Assembly: GCF_001613085.1 (NCBI RefSeq)
Contig: NZ_BDBR01000030.1
Span: 94,470-158,469, forward strand
DNA: 64,000 nucleotides
Origin: Nocardia salmonicida NBRC 13393
GTDB taxonomy: Bacteria > Actinomycetota > Actinomycetes > Mycobacteriales > Mycobacteriaceae
Direction: 5' to 3'
A program made the translations under genes and the position numbers. Below are positions 19,001 to 27,819 of the stretch, piece by piece. Each line of letters starts with the position of its first letter. Position 1 is the stretch's first letter. The notes below the pieces were generated by a model. That model saw only the letters and a program-made list of their open reading frames with translations. It did not search any database and was not told the origin of the DNA.

Positions 19001-22000
19001 GCTTCCTGATCAGATCGCGCAGCGCCACCGGTACGGCGTGGACGGTGCACTCGACGGGGCGCTCGTTGACCGGCAGTCACGAACAGACCGACGTCGAGCT
19101 GCCCACCATCGAGATCGGTGTCGATGTCGACCCGGCGATGTTCTACGCGGGCCTTGCCTCGGCCGGCCTGCAGTACGGTCCGACGTTCCAGCGGGTGACC
19201 TCGGTGCGGGTCGGGCGCGACGTCGTGCTGGCCACCGTCGACGGCAGTATCGCCCGAGGGTCGGGGCATCTGGCGCATCCGGCTGTGGTCGACGCCGCGA
19301 TGCAGTGCGCGGCGATGCTTTTCGCCGACGAGCGGATCAACGAGGGCGTCATGGTGCCCGTGGGAGTGAACGCGGTGCGGCTGCTCGCCGAACTGCCCGC
19401 GGAGATCACCGTCGTCGCCCGCCGCGACCCCGGCGCCCGCCTGCGCGCCGATGTCGACCTGCTCGACCGGGACCGAAAGCTGGTCGCGCGATTGACGGGC
19501 CTACAGATCGGCGCGCTCAAGCCCGGTGACAGCCCACTGCACCGGATGGCGGACTTCTACTACACCGAGGTGCTCGAAGAGCGCGACCCGATCGACCCCG
19601 CGGCACTGGCCGAAGCCGGGTCGGTGTCCACCCTGATCGTCGCGCTCGGCGACAGCCCACGCACCGCCGAACTCGCCGCCGCGATTCCCGGGTCGCGAGT
19701 GTTGCTCGTCGACCCGAACAGCGACGAACTGGAGTCCGATCTCGTCGCGAATCTGGCGGCGGCGAAAGCCGACGACACGCAGCGCACACACGTCTGCGTC
19801 GTGGTCGGTGCGGGTACCGATGACGTCGCCGACCTGTGGACGCTCAAGCGCGTCGCGGTCGCGGTGTCGGAGTACGTCACCCCGACCGTGGAAGGCGCCC
19901 CGCCGCAGATCAGCTTCGGCGACGGCAACGTCCACGCCACGCTGGTGACCGAATCCGCCTTCATGGCTCCCGGTGGCGAGGTCGAACCGGACCCGCGCCA
20001 GGCCGCGCTCGCCGGTGGCCGCCGGGTGCTGCTCAATGAACAGACCCCACTGCGCTGGCGGTTGGTCGATACCGAGCCCGCCACCACGATCGGCGAACTC
20101 GTCACCGAACTCGGTGTGCCCGGTGCCTTCACCCTCGACAACAGCGACGAGGTACTGCTGCGCGCGGGCAAGCGCTTGGCGCCGATGGTGACCAAGCCGC
20201 TGCCCGAGCGCATCGAAGAGCTGGAGACGTCGCATCCGCTGGCCGATCCGGAGGTGAACTTCGAGCTGGACATGCCACGCACGCGCGTGCTCTCGCAGGT
20301 GGCGTGGCGTGAGTGCCCGCGGCCGGAGCCAGCCGCGGGCCAGATCGAGGTCGCGATGGCGGTGATCGGATTGAACTACAAGGATCCGCTCAAGGTCATC
20401 GGACTGCTCGGCGAACGTGAACTCGCACCGACGTATTTCGGCACTGTGCCCGGCATGGAGGGCATCGGCACCGTGGTGCGGGTCGGCGCCGACGTTACCG
20501 ACGTCGCGGTCGGTGACAAGGTCGCGGTGGCGTCCAAGGGCATGATGCGCAGATTCGCCGTCGTCGATCGGGCGCTGGCGGTGATCGTGCCCGCCGACAC
20601 CGATCCCGGCTACTGCACCAGCACCATCGCCTTCGGCACGGCCGAATACGCTCTGCACGATCTGGCCCGCCTCGAAGCGGGCGAGACCGTGCTGATCCAC
20701 GGCGCGGCAGGCGGTGTCGGTACCGCGGCCATCCAGGTGGCCAAGTCGATCGGCGCCCGTATCATCGGCACGGCGAGCTCACCCGAGCGGCGCGAACACG
20801 TCCTGGCCATGGGCGCGGACTTCGCGGTGAACTCGCGCTCGCTCAACTTCGTCGACGACGTCCTCGCGCTGACCGGCGGTGCCGGCGCCGACGTGATCGT
20901 CAGCAGCGCACCCGGTGAGATCCTGCGCCAGAACTTCAACGCCGCGGCCGAATTCGGGCGCATCGTCGAGGTCGGCAAGGCCGACATCTACACCGGCGGG
21001 CTGCTGGAACTGGCCAACTTCGACAAGAATCTCGCCTACTACTCGATGGATCTGGACCGCCTGGTCGCGGTGCGCCCGCAACGACTGTCACGACTGCTGC
21101 AGCGGGTGTTCGCGAAGGTCACCGAGGGCGTCTACACCCCGTTGCCGTACCAGATGTTCCAGACGCACGAGGTGAGCCAGGCGTTCGAGGAGACACTGCG
21201 GTCCTCGCGCGTCGGCCGGGTCGCGCTGCGGATGGACGACCCGCAACCGCCCGTGCGGCCCTACCTGCCGCCACTCGACATCGACGGCGCTGGAAGCTAT
21301 CTCATCACCGGCGGGTTCGGTGGATTCGGCATGGCGATCGGTCGCTGGCTGGCGATGCGCGGTGCGCGCAGGCTGGTGCTGGTCGGGCGCAGCGGCGCCG
21401 CCACCGAGACGGCGCAGCGCCAGCTCGAGGCGTGGCGCGCGGTGGGTATCGAGGTGATCGAGGAACACGCCGACGTGACCGATGCCGACGCCGTCGCCGC
21501 GATCATCGATCGCGCGCACAGCGAACACCATCGGTTGCGCGCGGTGTTCCACGCCGCGGGCGCGGTGGCCGACAACCGACTGGCCAGCATGGCGATCGAC
21601 GAGCTCGACCGGGTCTATCGTCCCAAAGTCCATGGCGCGCAGGTGATCCACCAGGCGGTAGCCGATGCGGGCATCACCCTGGACATGTTCGTCCTGTGCT
21701 CCTCGGGTGGCTCGATGTACGGGATCTACGGTCAGTACAACTATTGCGCCGCCAACGTCGCCGTCGAGACATTGGCACGGCGCTGGGCGGCTGCCGGTGA
21801 GCGCGCGCTGTGCATCGGCTGGGGCCACCTGTCGGGCGCCTCGGGCGGCATGGCCTCGGACGAAACCGCCGAAAAGTATCTGGACCTGGTGGGGTTCGGT
21901 CCGATCGATATGGCCGACGCCACCGCCTACCTGGAACAGGCCCTGCGCCTCGGCGTGACGAACGCGGCGATCATCCCCACCGACTGGGCGAAACTGACCG

Positions 22001-22491
22001 GAACCTTCCCGCAGCTGGTGCGCACCGGCCGCACCGCCGCCTTGGCTCAATCCTCGGCCAAGGACACCTCCGAATTGGCCAGGCTCCGTGCCGAACTCGC
22101 CGCGATGGAGGAGGCCAAGCGCGGACCCGCCATCGCCCGCAAGATGGCCGACGAACTCGCCGTTGTCATGGGGGTTCCGGTCGAGTCGATCGACATGACG
22201 GTGCCGGTGCCCGAGCTGGGGCTCGACTCGTTGATGGCGGTCGAACTGGGTGCGCGGGTCACCAAGACGCTCGGCATCGACCTGATGTCGATGCAGATGG
22301 GTCGTTCGTTCAGCCTGGAACAGGCAGGCCCGAAGGTCGCGGAGCTGATTCTCGCCTCCGAACCCACTGTGACACCGCCGCTTCCGGAGGTGGCGTCCGT
22401 GCCCGGTGAATCCGCCCCGCCAAGTGTCGAAGTGCCCGACCGGTGGACCGTCGACCGATCGGCGGAGGTCTCGATGGCGGGATCGCACTGA
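16060..22491 (+). CDS. Type I polyketide synthase, KS-AT-DH-ER-KR-ACP (Mas/Pks2-like)
   Basis: A 2143-residue single-module, fully reducing PKS. KS: Cys175 in DTACSSS, His310 in EAHGTGT, His350 in IGHTEAA. AT: Ser619 in GHSVGE, with VPYHS as the specificity motif. DH: HxxxGxxxxP with His920 and Asp1078 in HPAVVDAA. ER: nucleotide loop HGAAGGVGTAA near 1547-1557. KR: TGGFGGFG near 1751-1758 and Tyr1895. ACP: Ser2057 in GLDSLM. There is no thioesterase. This is the layout of mycocerosic-acid-synthase-like enzymes that elongate acyl chains iteratively, often with methylmalonyl-CoA; the AT motifs do not match the classical methylmalonyl GHSQG/YASH pair, so the extender is open. The GTG start follows GGAGG. 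Its stop overlaps the papA start, as in a translationally coupled operon. No FadD/FAAL gene is adjacent. Confidence 0.93.
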   Translation: MSDIAIVGIGCRFAGGIDSPESFWDFIVDKRDGVVEMPADRWDWRRYYDPEPRTPGRSYTKHGAFMTNDPWEFDPDFFGISPREATVLDPQQRLMLEVTWEALDDAGIAGRSAGEQVGVYVGGFVVDQSVIGVVGPALFHTDMHTPASASYTMLSNRIAYALNLVGPAITVDTACSSSLVALHLACQALENDDCKVALAGGVNVMLQPETFVLMCKGGFLATDGRCKSFDASADGYGRGEGAGMVALKKLEDAVRDGDRVYAVIKATGSNQDGRTTAITVPNADSQEALARTVCERSGLAPDEITYLEAHGTGTLVGDPVELRALGAVFGAPSGRTGTIGVGSVKATIGHTEAAAGVASVIKAALALQHRTLPPQGWLNNPNPDIPFDELGLHVQTEAQPLPADAAPMSVAVNGFGYGGTNAHAILQEFRASASPTEPARHLGILPISARSTGAARALAGRFADLITTGADPDQLAEAAWTRMSHHPFRTGVLLDGSTDELVHELREYASGTGRDASRTVSSSAAEPVFVFSGMGPQHWKMARGLLAAGGVFAETAAEIDAEFRAIAGWSIIEELSKPEHESRVTSTEVAQPANFLVQVGLVRELAEYGIVPAAIVGHSVGEVSAAYMSGVLSLREAVRVAYHRARLQATTAGSGGMLAVGMTEEQADALIVGDPRVDIAAINSPTSLTLSGDVDRLDEIAEKLTEDGIFARRLRVEVPYHSRLMDPIHDELRTALADLAPQAPSVPLYSSVTGELVTEGDWNAEYWWSNVRQPVRFFAAIGSLIAAGNRIFLEVGPHPVLSGNIREALVDADVNGTTVPTLDREQSDSHSFRRTLIGLHAAGVLDRGLLFPAERGATAHVPLPRYPWQRTRLHSALPLFEQARLGTPGGHAMLGDPDVEGRPEWLLQVGTELLPWLVDHVVNGVKIMPGAAYLDAALSATAARIGSKQVALEGVRFVAPLIMGAPDVPLVAMSVEEASGRFLIRSRSATGTAWTVHSTGRSLTGSHEQTDVELPTIEIGVDVDPAMFYAGLASAGLQYGPTFQRVTSVRVGRDVVLATVDGSIARGSGHLAHPAVVDAAMQCAAMLFADERINEGVMVPVGVNAVRLLAELPAEITVVARRDPGARLRADVDLLDRDRKLVARLTGLQIGALKPGDSPLHRMADFYYTEVLEERDPIDPAALAEAGSVSTLIVALGDSPRTAELAAAIPGSRVLLVDPNSDELESDLVANLAAAKADDTQRTHVCVVVGAGTDDVADLWTLKRVAVAVSEYVTPTVEGAPPQISFGDGNVHATLVTESAFMAPGGEVEPDPRQAALAGGRRVLLNEQTPLRWRLVDTEPATTIGELVTELGVPGAFTLDNSDEVLLRAGKRLAPMVTKPLPERIEELETSHPLADPEVNFELDMPRTRVLSQVAWRECPRPEPAAGQIEVAMAVIGLNYKDPLKVIGLLGERELAPTYFGTVPGMEGIGTVVRVGADVTDVAVGDKVAVASKGMMRRFAVVDRALAVIVPADTDPGYCTSTIAFGTAEYALHDLARLEAGETVLIHGAAGGVGTAAIQVAKSIGARIIGTASSPERREHVLAMGADFAVNSRSLNFVDDVLALTGGAGADVIVSSAPGEILRQNFNAAAEFGRIVEVGKADIYTGGLLELANFDKNLAYYSMDLDRLVAVRPQRLSRLLQRVFAKVTEGVYTPLPYQMFQTHEVSQAFEETLRSSRVGRVALRMDDPQPPVRPYLPPLDIDGAGSYLITGGFGGFGMAIGRWLAMRGARRLVLVGRSGAATETAQRQLEAWRAVGIEVIEEHADVTDADAVAAIIDRAHSEHHRLRAVFHAAGAVADNRLASMAIDELDRVYRPKVHGAQVIHQAVADAGITLDMFVLCSSGGSMYGIYGQYNYCAANVAVETLARRWAAAGERALCIGWGHLSGASGGMASDETAEKYLDLVGFGPIDMADATAYLEQALRLGVTNAAIIPTDWAKLTGTFPQLVRTGRTAALAQSSAKDTSELARLRAELAAMEEAKRGPAIARKMADELAVVMGVPVESIDMTVPVPELGLDSLMAVELGARVTKTLGIDLMSMQMGRSFSLEQAGPKVAELILASEPTVTPPLPEVASVPGESAPPSVEVPDRWTVDRSAEVSMAGSH

Positions 22492-23897
22492 TGGTCGACT
22501 TCGGTTTGATCGACGAATGGCGCCCGTCTCCCGGTCGGCTCGTGACCTGGTTCGCCTCGGCGGACTCGGTCGCGCGCGCGGCCGGGGCGCCGGCCCATCC
22601 GGCGCCGCCCTCGCTGCAGCAGGAGCAGTATCTGCGTCTGGCCGACCGGCACGGCGGCGCGGATTTCCGGTTCTCCGGCCTGTGCCTGGTGACCGCCGAG
22701 ATCCCCACCGGTGACCTCGACCGCGACGCCATCACCCGGGCGATCCACGCATTCCTGATGCGCCACGACACCTTTCGCACGTGGTTCGCCGTCGAACCGG
22801 ATGGCACGGTCCGGCGCCATCTGGTGCCGGAGGCCGATGTGGAGTTCGTCCCGGTCGACTACGGCCATGTCGACGACCCCGAGTCGATCTGCCGACACGT
22901 GGAGAAGACGACACCCGGCCCGTTCCAATGGGATTGCTTCACCTTCGGCACCATCGAGCACGGCGATTCCACCACCGTGTATCTGGCCGTCGACCATCTG
23001 CACACCGACGGTCTCGGGCAGTACCTGTCCGCGGCCGACTTCGCCCAGCTCTACGCCGCGCAGCTGTGGGACGAGGCCGAACCGCTCGCTCCCGCGGCGA
23101 GCTATCTCGACTATTGCCGCAACGAACGACTCTTCAGTGAGCAGCAGAGCCTGTCCTCTGCTGGGGTGAAGAAGTGGCTGGCGCTGTTGCGTGGCAACGA
23201 CAATCGGCTGCCGGTGTTCCCGCTCGATCTGGGCGAGAAGACCGACGGCTACCATCGCAGCGCCCACCTCAGTGTCGTGCTGTTCGACGACGAACAGGCC
23301 GATCGATTCGACGAGGTCTGCCGGGCCAACGGCGCCGAATTCGTCGGCGGCGTGTTCGCCGCGGCCGCACTGGCCGAACGCGAGCTGGTCGGTTCGGACT
23401 ACTACTTCGGCATGACCCCGGTCAGTACCAGGACCACCGCAGCCGAGAACAATTCGGTGGGCTGGTACGTGACGCTCGTTCCGGTCGCGTTCCCGCTCAG
23501 CGAACGCACCACGTTCGCCCGCGCGCTCATGATCGCGCAACGGGCCTACGACAGTGGACTGCTGTTGGCGCCCACCTCTTTTCACCGTGTTCTCGACCTG
23601 CTGCCCGCTGATTCCGAGATCAAGGCCGAGCCGGGGTGGGTCACCCCGATGATCTCGTTCATCGACGCGAGGGAATTTCTGGGCAACGAGCTGTTCGACG
23701 GCATGAAAGCCGGGGTCTTCGCCAACCGCGCCGCCTCGGAGGAAGCTCTCATCTGGATCAACCGGCTACCGGGGCAAACGACGCTGAGCGTCATCTTCCC
23801 CGACACCGCGGTCGCGCAGGAGTCGGTGCGGCGCTACCTGGCCGCCATGAAGTCCGTATTCGGAGCCATTATCGACAGCGCCACGGAGCACCCATGA
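22491..23897 (+). CDS. PapA-type polyketide-associated acyltransferase
   Basis: A 468-residue condensation-superfamily protein. The N-terminal signature LIDEWRPSPGRLVTWFAS and the active-site HxxxD in VDHLHTDG (His169, Asp173) match PapA1/PapA2/PapA3-type enzymes, which transfer polyketide or fatty acyl chains from a PKS onto trehalose or other alcohols. A C-terminal NSVGWYVTLVPVAFPL segment corresponds to the conserved acceptor-channel region. The start overlaps the PKS stop (TGATG), and the stop overlaps the next start (ATGA), so the genes are coupled. The PKS-PapA-MmpL set resembles the loci for mycobacterial sulfolipid and trehalose polyphleates, but the product here is unknown. Confidence 0.88.
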   Translation: MVDFGLIDEWRPSPGRLVTWFASADSVARAAGAPAHPAPPSLQQEQYLRLADRHGGADFRFSGLCLVTAEIPTGDLDRDAITRAIHAFLMRHDTFRTWFAVEPDGTVRRHLVPEADVEFVPVDYGHVDDPESICRHVEKTTPGPFQWDCFTFGTIEHGDSTTVYLAVDHLHTDGLGQYLSAADFAQLYAAQLWDEAEPLAPAASYLDYCRNERLFSEQQSLSSAGVKKWLALLRGNDNRLPVFPLDLGEKTDGYHRSAHLSVVLFDDEQADRFDEVCRANGAEFVGGVFAAAALAERELVGSDYYFGMTPVSTRTTAAENNSVGWYVTLVPVAFPLSERTTFARALMIAQRAYDSGLLLAPTSFHRVLDLLPADSEIKAEPGWVTPMISFIDAREFLGNELFDGMKAGVFANRAASEEALIWINRLPGQTTLSVIFPDTAVAQESVRRYLAAMKSVFGAIIDSATEHP

Positions 23898-24610
23898 TCC
23901 GAGAAGAGTTCGAACCGACCATCTTTCGTGATCCCGGTATTCCCGATGGCGAGAAGTCGAGATACCGCGTCGGCATCTCCGGCGAGCCCGGCGGCTTCGA
24001 GATATCCCACGTCGTCGTGCACGACCGGGGCGGCTACCACACGACGATCGAGGCGAGTCCGGAAGGCAAGAGTGGGCGCGACCGTGCACTGGTCATGACG
24101 GTCGAACAGCGAATCGGGCGCATCGACGGGCGACTGCACGCGGAAAGCTATCGCGCGCAGACACGGTCGGGAGCGACGGTGGTTTCTCGCGAGGAAGTGA
24201 ATTTCGTCGACACCGTGCATCTGCAGTTCGGCGGCCTGCCCGGCCCGTTCCCCCCGAATGTGATGCCGATAGCCGCCGGGCTGACCATGTTGCGCGGACT
24301 GGACTTCGCCGACGGGCTGATCGAAACGGTCGACGTGTGGCTCGCGTCCTCCGTGCACTGGCCACTGCTGGTCCGGGTGGAGAAACAAGTCGTCTTCGCG
24401 GGGACGGCCGGGGTGTTCCCGTGTTGGCAGGTGCGGTTGCGGCCCGGCTTCGAGCAGGTGAACGGGATGCTGGACAAGATGGTCGGCTCGGTGGTGCCGC
24501 CGTTCATCGCGCTGTTCGAGGTGGCGGCGCCGCATCGGATGGTGCAGCTGAGTTTCCCGACCCAGATGTCGATGTCGGCCCCGCGCGCCACGATGGAACT
24601 GGTGTCATGA
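23894..24610 (+). CDS. Unknown protein of the PKS-PapA operon
   Basis: A 238-residue soluble protein that I cannot place in a named family. It is beta-rich (SRYRVGISGEPGGFEISHVV; GGYHTTIEASPEGKSG) with a helical-hydrophobic C-terminal part (VGSVVPPFIALFEVAAPHRM), giving a profile like lipid-binding or START/LolA-like folds; that is only a visual impression. It has no signal peptide and no obvious catalytic motif. Start and stop overlap papA and the transporter gene by 4 nt (ATGA on both sides), so it is translationally coupled and almost certainly acts in the same lipid pathway, perhaps as a carrier or chaperone. Confidence 0.75.
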   Translation: MIREEFEPTIFRDPGIPDGEKSRYRVGISGEPGGFEISHVVVHDRGGYHTTIEASPEGKSGRDRALVMTVEQRIGRIDGRLHAESYRAQTRSGATVVSREEVNFVDTVHLQFGGLPGPFPPNVMPIAAGLTMLRGLDFADGLIETVDVWLASSVHWPLLVRVEKQVVFAGTAGVFPCWQVRLRPGFEQVNGMLDKMVGSVVPPFIALFEVAAPHRMVQLSFPTQMSMSAPRATMELVS

Positions 24611-26040
24611 GCGAAGCCACCGGGGTCGCGAAAGCTCAGGTACCCGAGCTCGGCGCGTGGCTGGCGTTCGGCGCCTGTCTGATCGCGGTGTTCATGCAGA
24701 TGATCGACGTGACCATCGTGAACACCGCGCTGCCGAGCCTGACCGCCGACCTCGGTGCGTCCAGGTCGGCGCAACTGCTGGTGATCTCCGGCTATGCGCT
24801 GGCGTTCGCCTGCACCCTGCTCACCGCCGCGCGGATCGGTGCGATGGTCGGCCGACGCACGATGTTCCTGGTGTCGGTGGTCGCCTTCACCGCCGCCTCC
24901 GTGTGGTGCGGATTGGCCGGTGGCCCTTCTGAACTCGTGATCGCGCGCGTGGTCCAAGGCGCGGCGGGGGCGGGCATGGCGGCCCAGACGATCGCTCTTC
25001 TCACGGCCGGCTTTCCGCGCGAACGCCATCCCTTGGTCTTCGCGCTCTATGGGGGAGTGGCCGGATTCGCCGGGATGCTCGGGCCCATCGTGGGCGGCGT
25101 GCTGCTCACCATCGACATCGGGGGGTGGGGGTGGCGGTCGGTCTTCCTGATCAATCTGCCGATCGGGCTGTTCGCGTTCGGGTTGGCATGGAAATTCCTG
25201 GACCGGAACAGCCCGGTCGGCCGTGACCGACTCGATCTGGTCGGTGCCGCGCTGTCCGGGCTCGGGTTGTTCGCTCTGATCGCGGGCATTGCGCAGATCC
25301 AGGAGCACGGGTGGCGGCTCGACCTCGTCGCCGTGACCGGTGCCGGGCTCGTCCTGACGGCGGTGTTCCTCGCTCAGCAGCGCGCCCGCACCGCACGCGG
25401 CGCCGACCCGCTCGTGCGCCTCGACCTGTTCGGCAACCGCGGTTTCCGGATCGGCTCGGTGCTGGTCGGCACCTTCTTCGGACTGTTCACCGCGTTCGTG
25501 TTCGCCGCCTCGATCACCATGCAGGATGTGCTCGGCTACTCGCCGCTGCTCACCGGCATGGTGATGACCCTGTTCGCCCTCGGTGCGGGCGCCGGTGCCC
25601 TCGGCTCGCTGATACTGGTTCCCCGCTGGGATATCTGGGCGCTGGCCGCCGGGATCGCGCTGTTCGGCGGGTGCATCGCCGCGGGCGGGGTGTACCTGTA
25701 TCTGGTCGACGGTGTGGCGAACGCGCTGCTCTGTGCCGGTCCGGTGTTCGCGGCCGGATTCGGTGTCGGCCTGTTCGGCGTGCAACTGCAACCGATGATG
25801 CTGTCCGGGTTGGACGCGAATCGGATGGCCGAGTCCTCCGGTGTGCTGCCGACCATCGAACAGATCGGCAATGCTGTCGGCCTCGCGGTATTGACCACGG
25901 TGTTCTTCAGCTCGCACAGCCTGGGCGGCAGCATCATGATGATGGGCGCTATCGCCGTCGTCGCGATGGTGCTCGCGGTGCTGACCTTGGCGATGCCGTC
26001 GCGTGCGCGTCGAGAACAGGCCGCGGTCAGCGTTTCCTGA
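24607..26040 (+). CDS. DHA2-type MFS transporter (14 TM)
   Basis: A 477-residue drug:H+ antiporter-2 family protein. The motifs are the TM1 signature FMQMIDVTIVNTALPSLTAD (motif D1, with Asp and Asn), the loop motif A-like GAMVGRRTMFLV, and motif C in GGVAGFAGMLGPIVGGVLLT. Fourteen hydrophobic segments can be counted. Such proteins export lipids, drugs or peptides by proton antiport. Its ATG overlaps the stop of the unknown gene, making it the last member of the PKS-PapA operon; it may export a precursor or intermediate alongside the divergent MMPL protein. The stop is at 26040, 68 bp before the polymerase gene. Confidence 0.9.
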   Translation: MSEATGVAKAQVPELGAWLAFGACLIAVFMQMIDVTIVNTALPSLTADLGASRSAQLLVISGYALAFACTLLTAARIGAMVGRRTMFLVSVVAFTAASVWCGLAGGPSELVIARVVQGAAGAGMAAQTIALLTAGFPRERHPLVFALYGGVAGFAGMLGPIVGGVLLTIDIGGWGWRSVFLINLPIGLFAFGLAWKFLDRNSPVGRDRLDLVGAALSGLGLFALIAGIAQIQEHGWRLDLVAVTGAGLVLTAVFLAQQRARTARGADPLVRLDLFGNRGFRIGSVLVGTFFGLFTAFVFAASITMQDVLGYSPLLTGMVMTLFALGAGAGALGSLILVPRWDIWALAAGIALFGGCIAAGGVYLYLVDGVANALLCAGPVFAAGFGVGLFGVQLQPMMLSGLDANRMAESSGVLPTIEQIGNAVGLAVLTTVFFSSHSLGGSIMMMGAIAVVAMVLAVLTLAMPSRARREQAAVSVS

Positions 26041-26108
26041 GGTGTCGGCGCTGGTCGTCGGCGTGCGGTTGCCGCTGATTGTCGTACCCCGGTGCCAGAC
26101 TCCGGCAG

Positions 26109-27761
26109 GTGAGATGGGCGATAGCGGAGACGGGCGACGGCGGCGCTCGGTTGTGTCCGCTCGATCAGGACGGTCACCCGGCGGGACCGGTCCTCGACGA
26201 GCCCTCGCTCGTCGAGGCGGTGCGCAGCCGTCCTGACGTCGAACGGTGGGTATGGCGGTCCACGGCCGAGATCTACCGTGCGCTGCTGGCGGCGGGCGTG
26301 TGGGTCGAACGGTGCTACGACGTCCAGGCGGCGGAGTCTCTGCTGATCGGACACGAGGAAGGGCAGGCGGGGCAGGCGCGCTCGCTGGCGGCGGGCTGGG
26401 CACGGTTGCACAACCTGGCTGTCCCGCCGGATGCTCCCGCGCGGGCCGCCGAGACCCAGCCGTCGCTGTTCGACTCGGGCCCGGTGCCGCTGCCGCCGGG
26501 GATCGACGAGTTCACCGCCTTGCTGGCGGTCTATGCCGGACAGGTCGCGCGCACCGCTCGGGCCGAGCATCCCGACCGCATGCGGCTGCTGCTCGCCGCC
26601 GAATCGGCGGGCATGCTCGTCGCTGCCGACATGGGGCAGCTCGGAATTCCGTGGCGCGCCGATGTACACCGCGAACTCTTGGATTCGATGCTGGGCGAGC
26701 GCTTTCCGGGTGGATCCGAACCGCGGCGGATGGCGGAGTTGGCCGAGGAGGTGTCGCGGGCGTTCGGGCCAGGGGTACGAGTCCGGCCCGATCTGCCCGC
26801 CGACATCATCAGAGCTTTCGGTCGCGCCGGAATCCTGCTGTCCTCCACCAGGAAATGGGAGATCCAGCAGATCGACCACCCGGCTGTCGCCCCGCTGCTG
26901 GCCTACAAATCGCTCTACCGGCTGTACACGGCGCATGGGTGGTCCTGGCTCGAGCAGTGGGTGCACGGCGGCCGCTTCCGGCCCGAGTACCTACCCGGCG
27001 GCACAGTGTCGGGGCGCTGGACCACCAATGGTGGCGGCGCACTACAGATTCCGAAGATCATCCGGCAGGCGATCAGGGCCGATCCAGGATGGTCGCTGGT
27101 GGTCGCCGACGCCGACCAGATGGAGCCGAGGGTACTGGCGGCGATCTCGCGTGATCCCGGACTGATGGAGGTGGCAGGCCGTGGCGAAGACCTCTACGCG
27201 GACCTGGCGGCTCGTGGCTTCGGCGGCGATCGAGACCAAGCCAAGATCGCGCTGCTCGGCGCCATCTACGGACAGACCTCCGGCGACGCCCTGACCCACC
27301 TCGCCGGCCTGCGCCGGCGCTACCCGGCCGCGGTGGCCTACGTCGACGACGCGGCGCACGCGGGCGAGGAAGGCCGCCTGGTGCGCACCTGGCTGGGTCG
27401 CACCTGCACGCCGTTGTCGGTCGGGCTCGACGACACGGACGCGCCCCGCGACACCCGCGCCGATTCCGCCGCCCGCGCCCGCGGCCGCTTCACCCGCAAC
27501 TTCGTGGTGCAGGGCAGCGCCGCCGACTGGGCCCTGTTGGTACTGGCCGGAATCCGGCACGCGATCCGCGACCTGCGCGCGGAACTGGTCTTCTTCCAGC
27601 ACGACGAAGTGATCGTGCACTGCCCGACCGAGGAAGCCACGGCGGTGGCCGAAGCGATCGCCGCCGCCGCCGACGCGGCGGGCCGGATCGTCTTCGGGCA
27701 GACGCCGGTCCGGTTCCCGTTCACCACCGCGGTCGTCCAGTGCTACGGCGACGCCAAGTAG
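26109..27761 (+). CDS. Divergent family-A DNA polymerase (actinobacterial exonuclease/polymerase-like)
   Basis: A 550-residue protein of the actinobacterial group usually named bifunctional 3'-5' exonuclease/DNA polymerase. The polymerase motifs are motif A VVADADQMEPRVLAAI (catalytic Asp), motif B RDQAKIALLGAIYGQ (Arg, Lys, Tyr-Gly of the O-helix) and motif C FFQHDEVIVH (second catalytic Asp-Glu). The O-helix lacks the Asn-Phe pair of Pol I (Leu-Leu instead). I see no DEDD exonuclease motifs in the N-terminal 200 residues, so that domain looks degenerate. I prefer the GTG at 26109 (VRWAIAETGDG, where I expect homologues to start); a TTG 30 nt upstream is possible. It is 58 bp upstream of the ligase gene. 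Confidence 0.83.
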   Translation: MRWAIAETGDGGARLCPLDQDGHPAGPVLDEPSLVEAVRSRPDVERWVWRSTAEIYRALLAAGVWVERCYDVQAAESLLIGHEEGQAGQARSLAAGWARLHNLAVPPDAPARAAETQPSLFDSGPVPLPPGIDEFTALLAVYAGQVARTARAEHPDRMRLLLAAESAGMLVAADMGQLGIPWRADVHRELLDSMLGERFPGGSEPRRMAELAEEVSRAFGPGVRVRPDLPADIIRAFGRAGILLSSTRKWEIQQIDHPAVAPLLAYKSLYRLYTAHGWSWLEQWVHGGRFRPEYLPGGTVSGRWTTNGGGALQIPKIIRQAIRADPGWSLVVADADQMEPRVLAAISRDPGLMEVAGRGEDLYADLAARGFGGDRDQAKIALLGAIYGQTSGDALTHLAGLRRRYPAAVAYVDDAAHAGEEGRLVRTWLGRTCTPLSVGLDDTDAPRDTRADSAARARGRFTRNFVVQGSAADWALLVLAGIRHAIRDLRAELVFFQHDEVIVHCPTEEATAVAEAIAAAADAAGRIVFGQTPVRFPFTTAVVQCYGDAK

Positions 27762-27819
27762 GACGGTCGCCGCGCGCCACCTGCGCCAGTTGTCGGTGGG
27801 TATCGGTAGCGTCTTGCCT

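Noticed and set aside
16024..19278. Long - strand frames antisense to the PKS (514 and 440 codons)
   Set aside because: They mirror the PKS codon pattern and contain no protein-like motifs; the PKS active-site residues are intact on the + strand.
24148..26403. A 751-codon open frame on the - strand antisense to the DHA2 transporter
   Set aside because: The sequence is Glu/Arg/Gln/Gly-rich low-complexity without any family feature; the transporter on the + strand has clear MFS motifs and operon overlaps.
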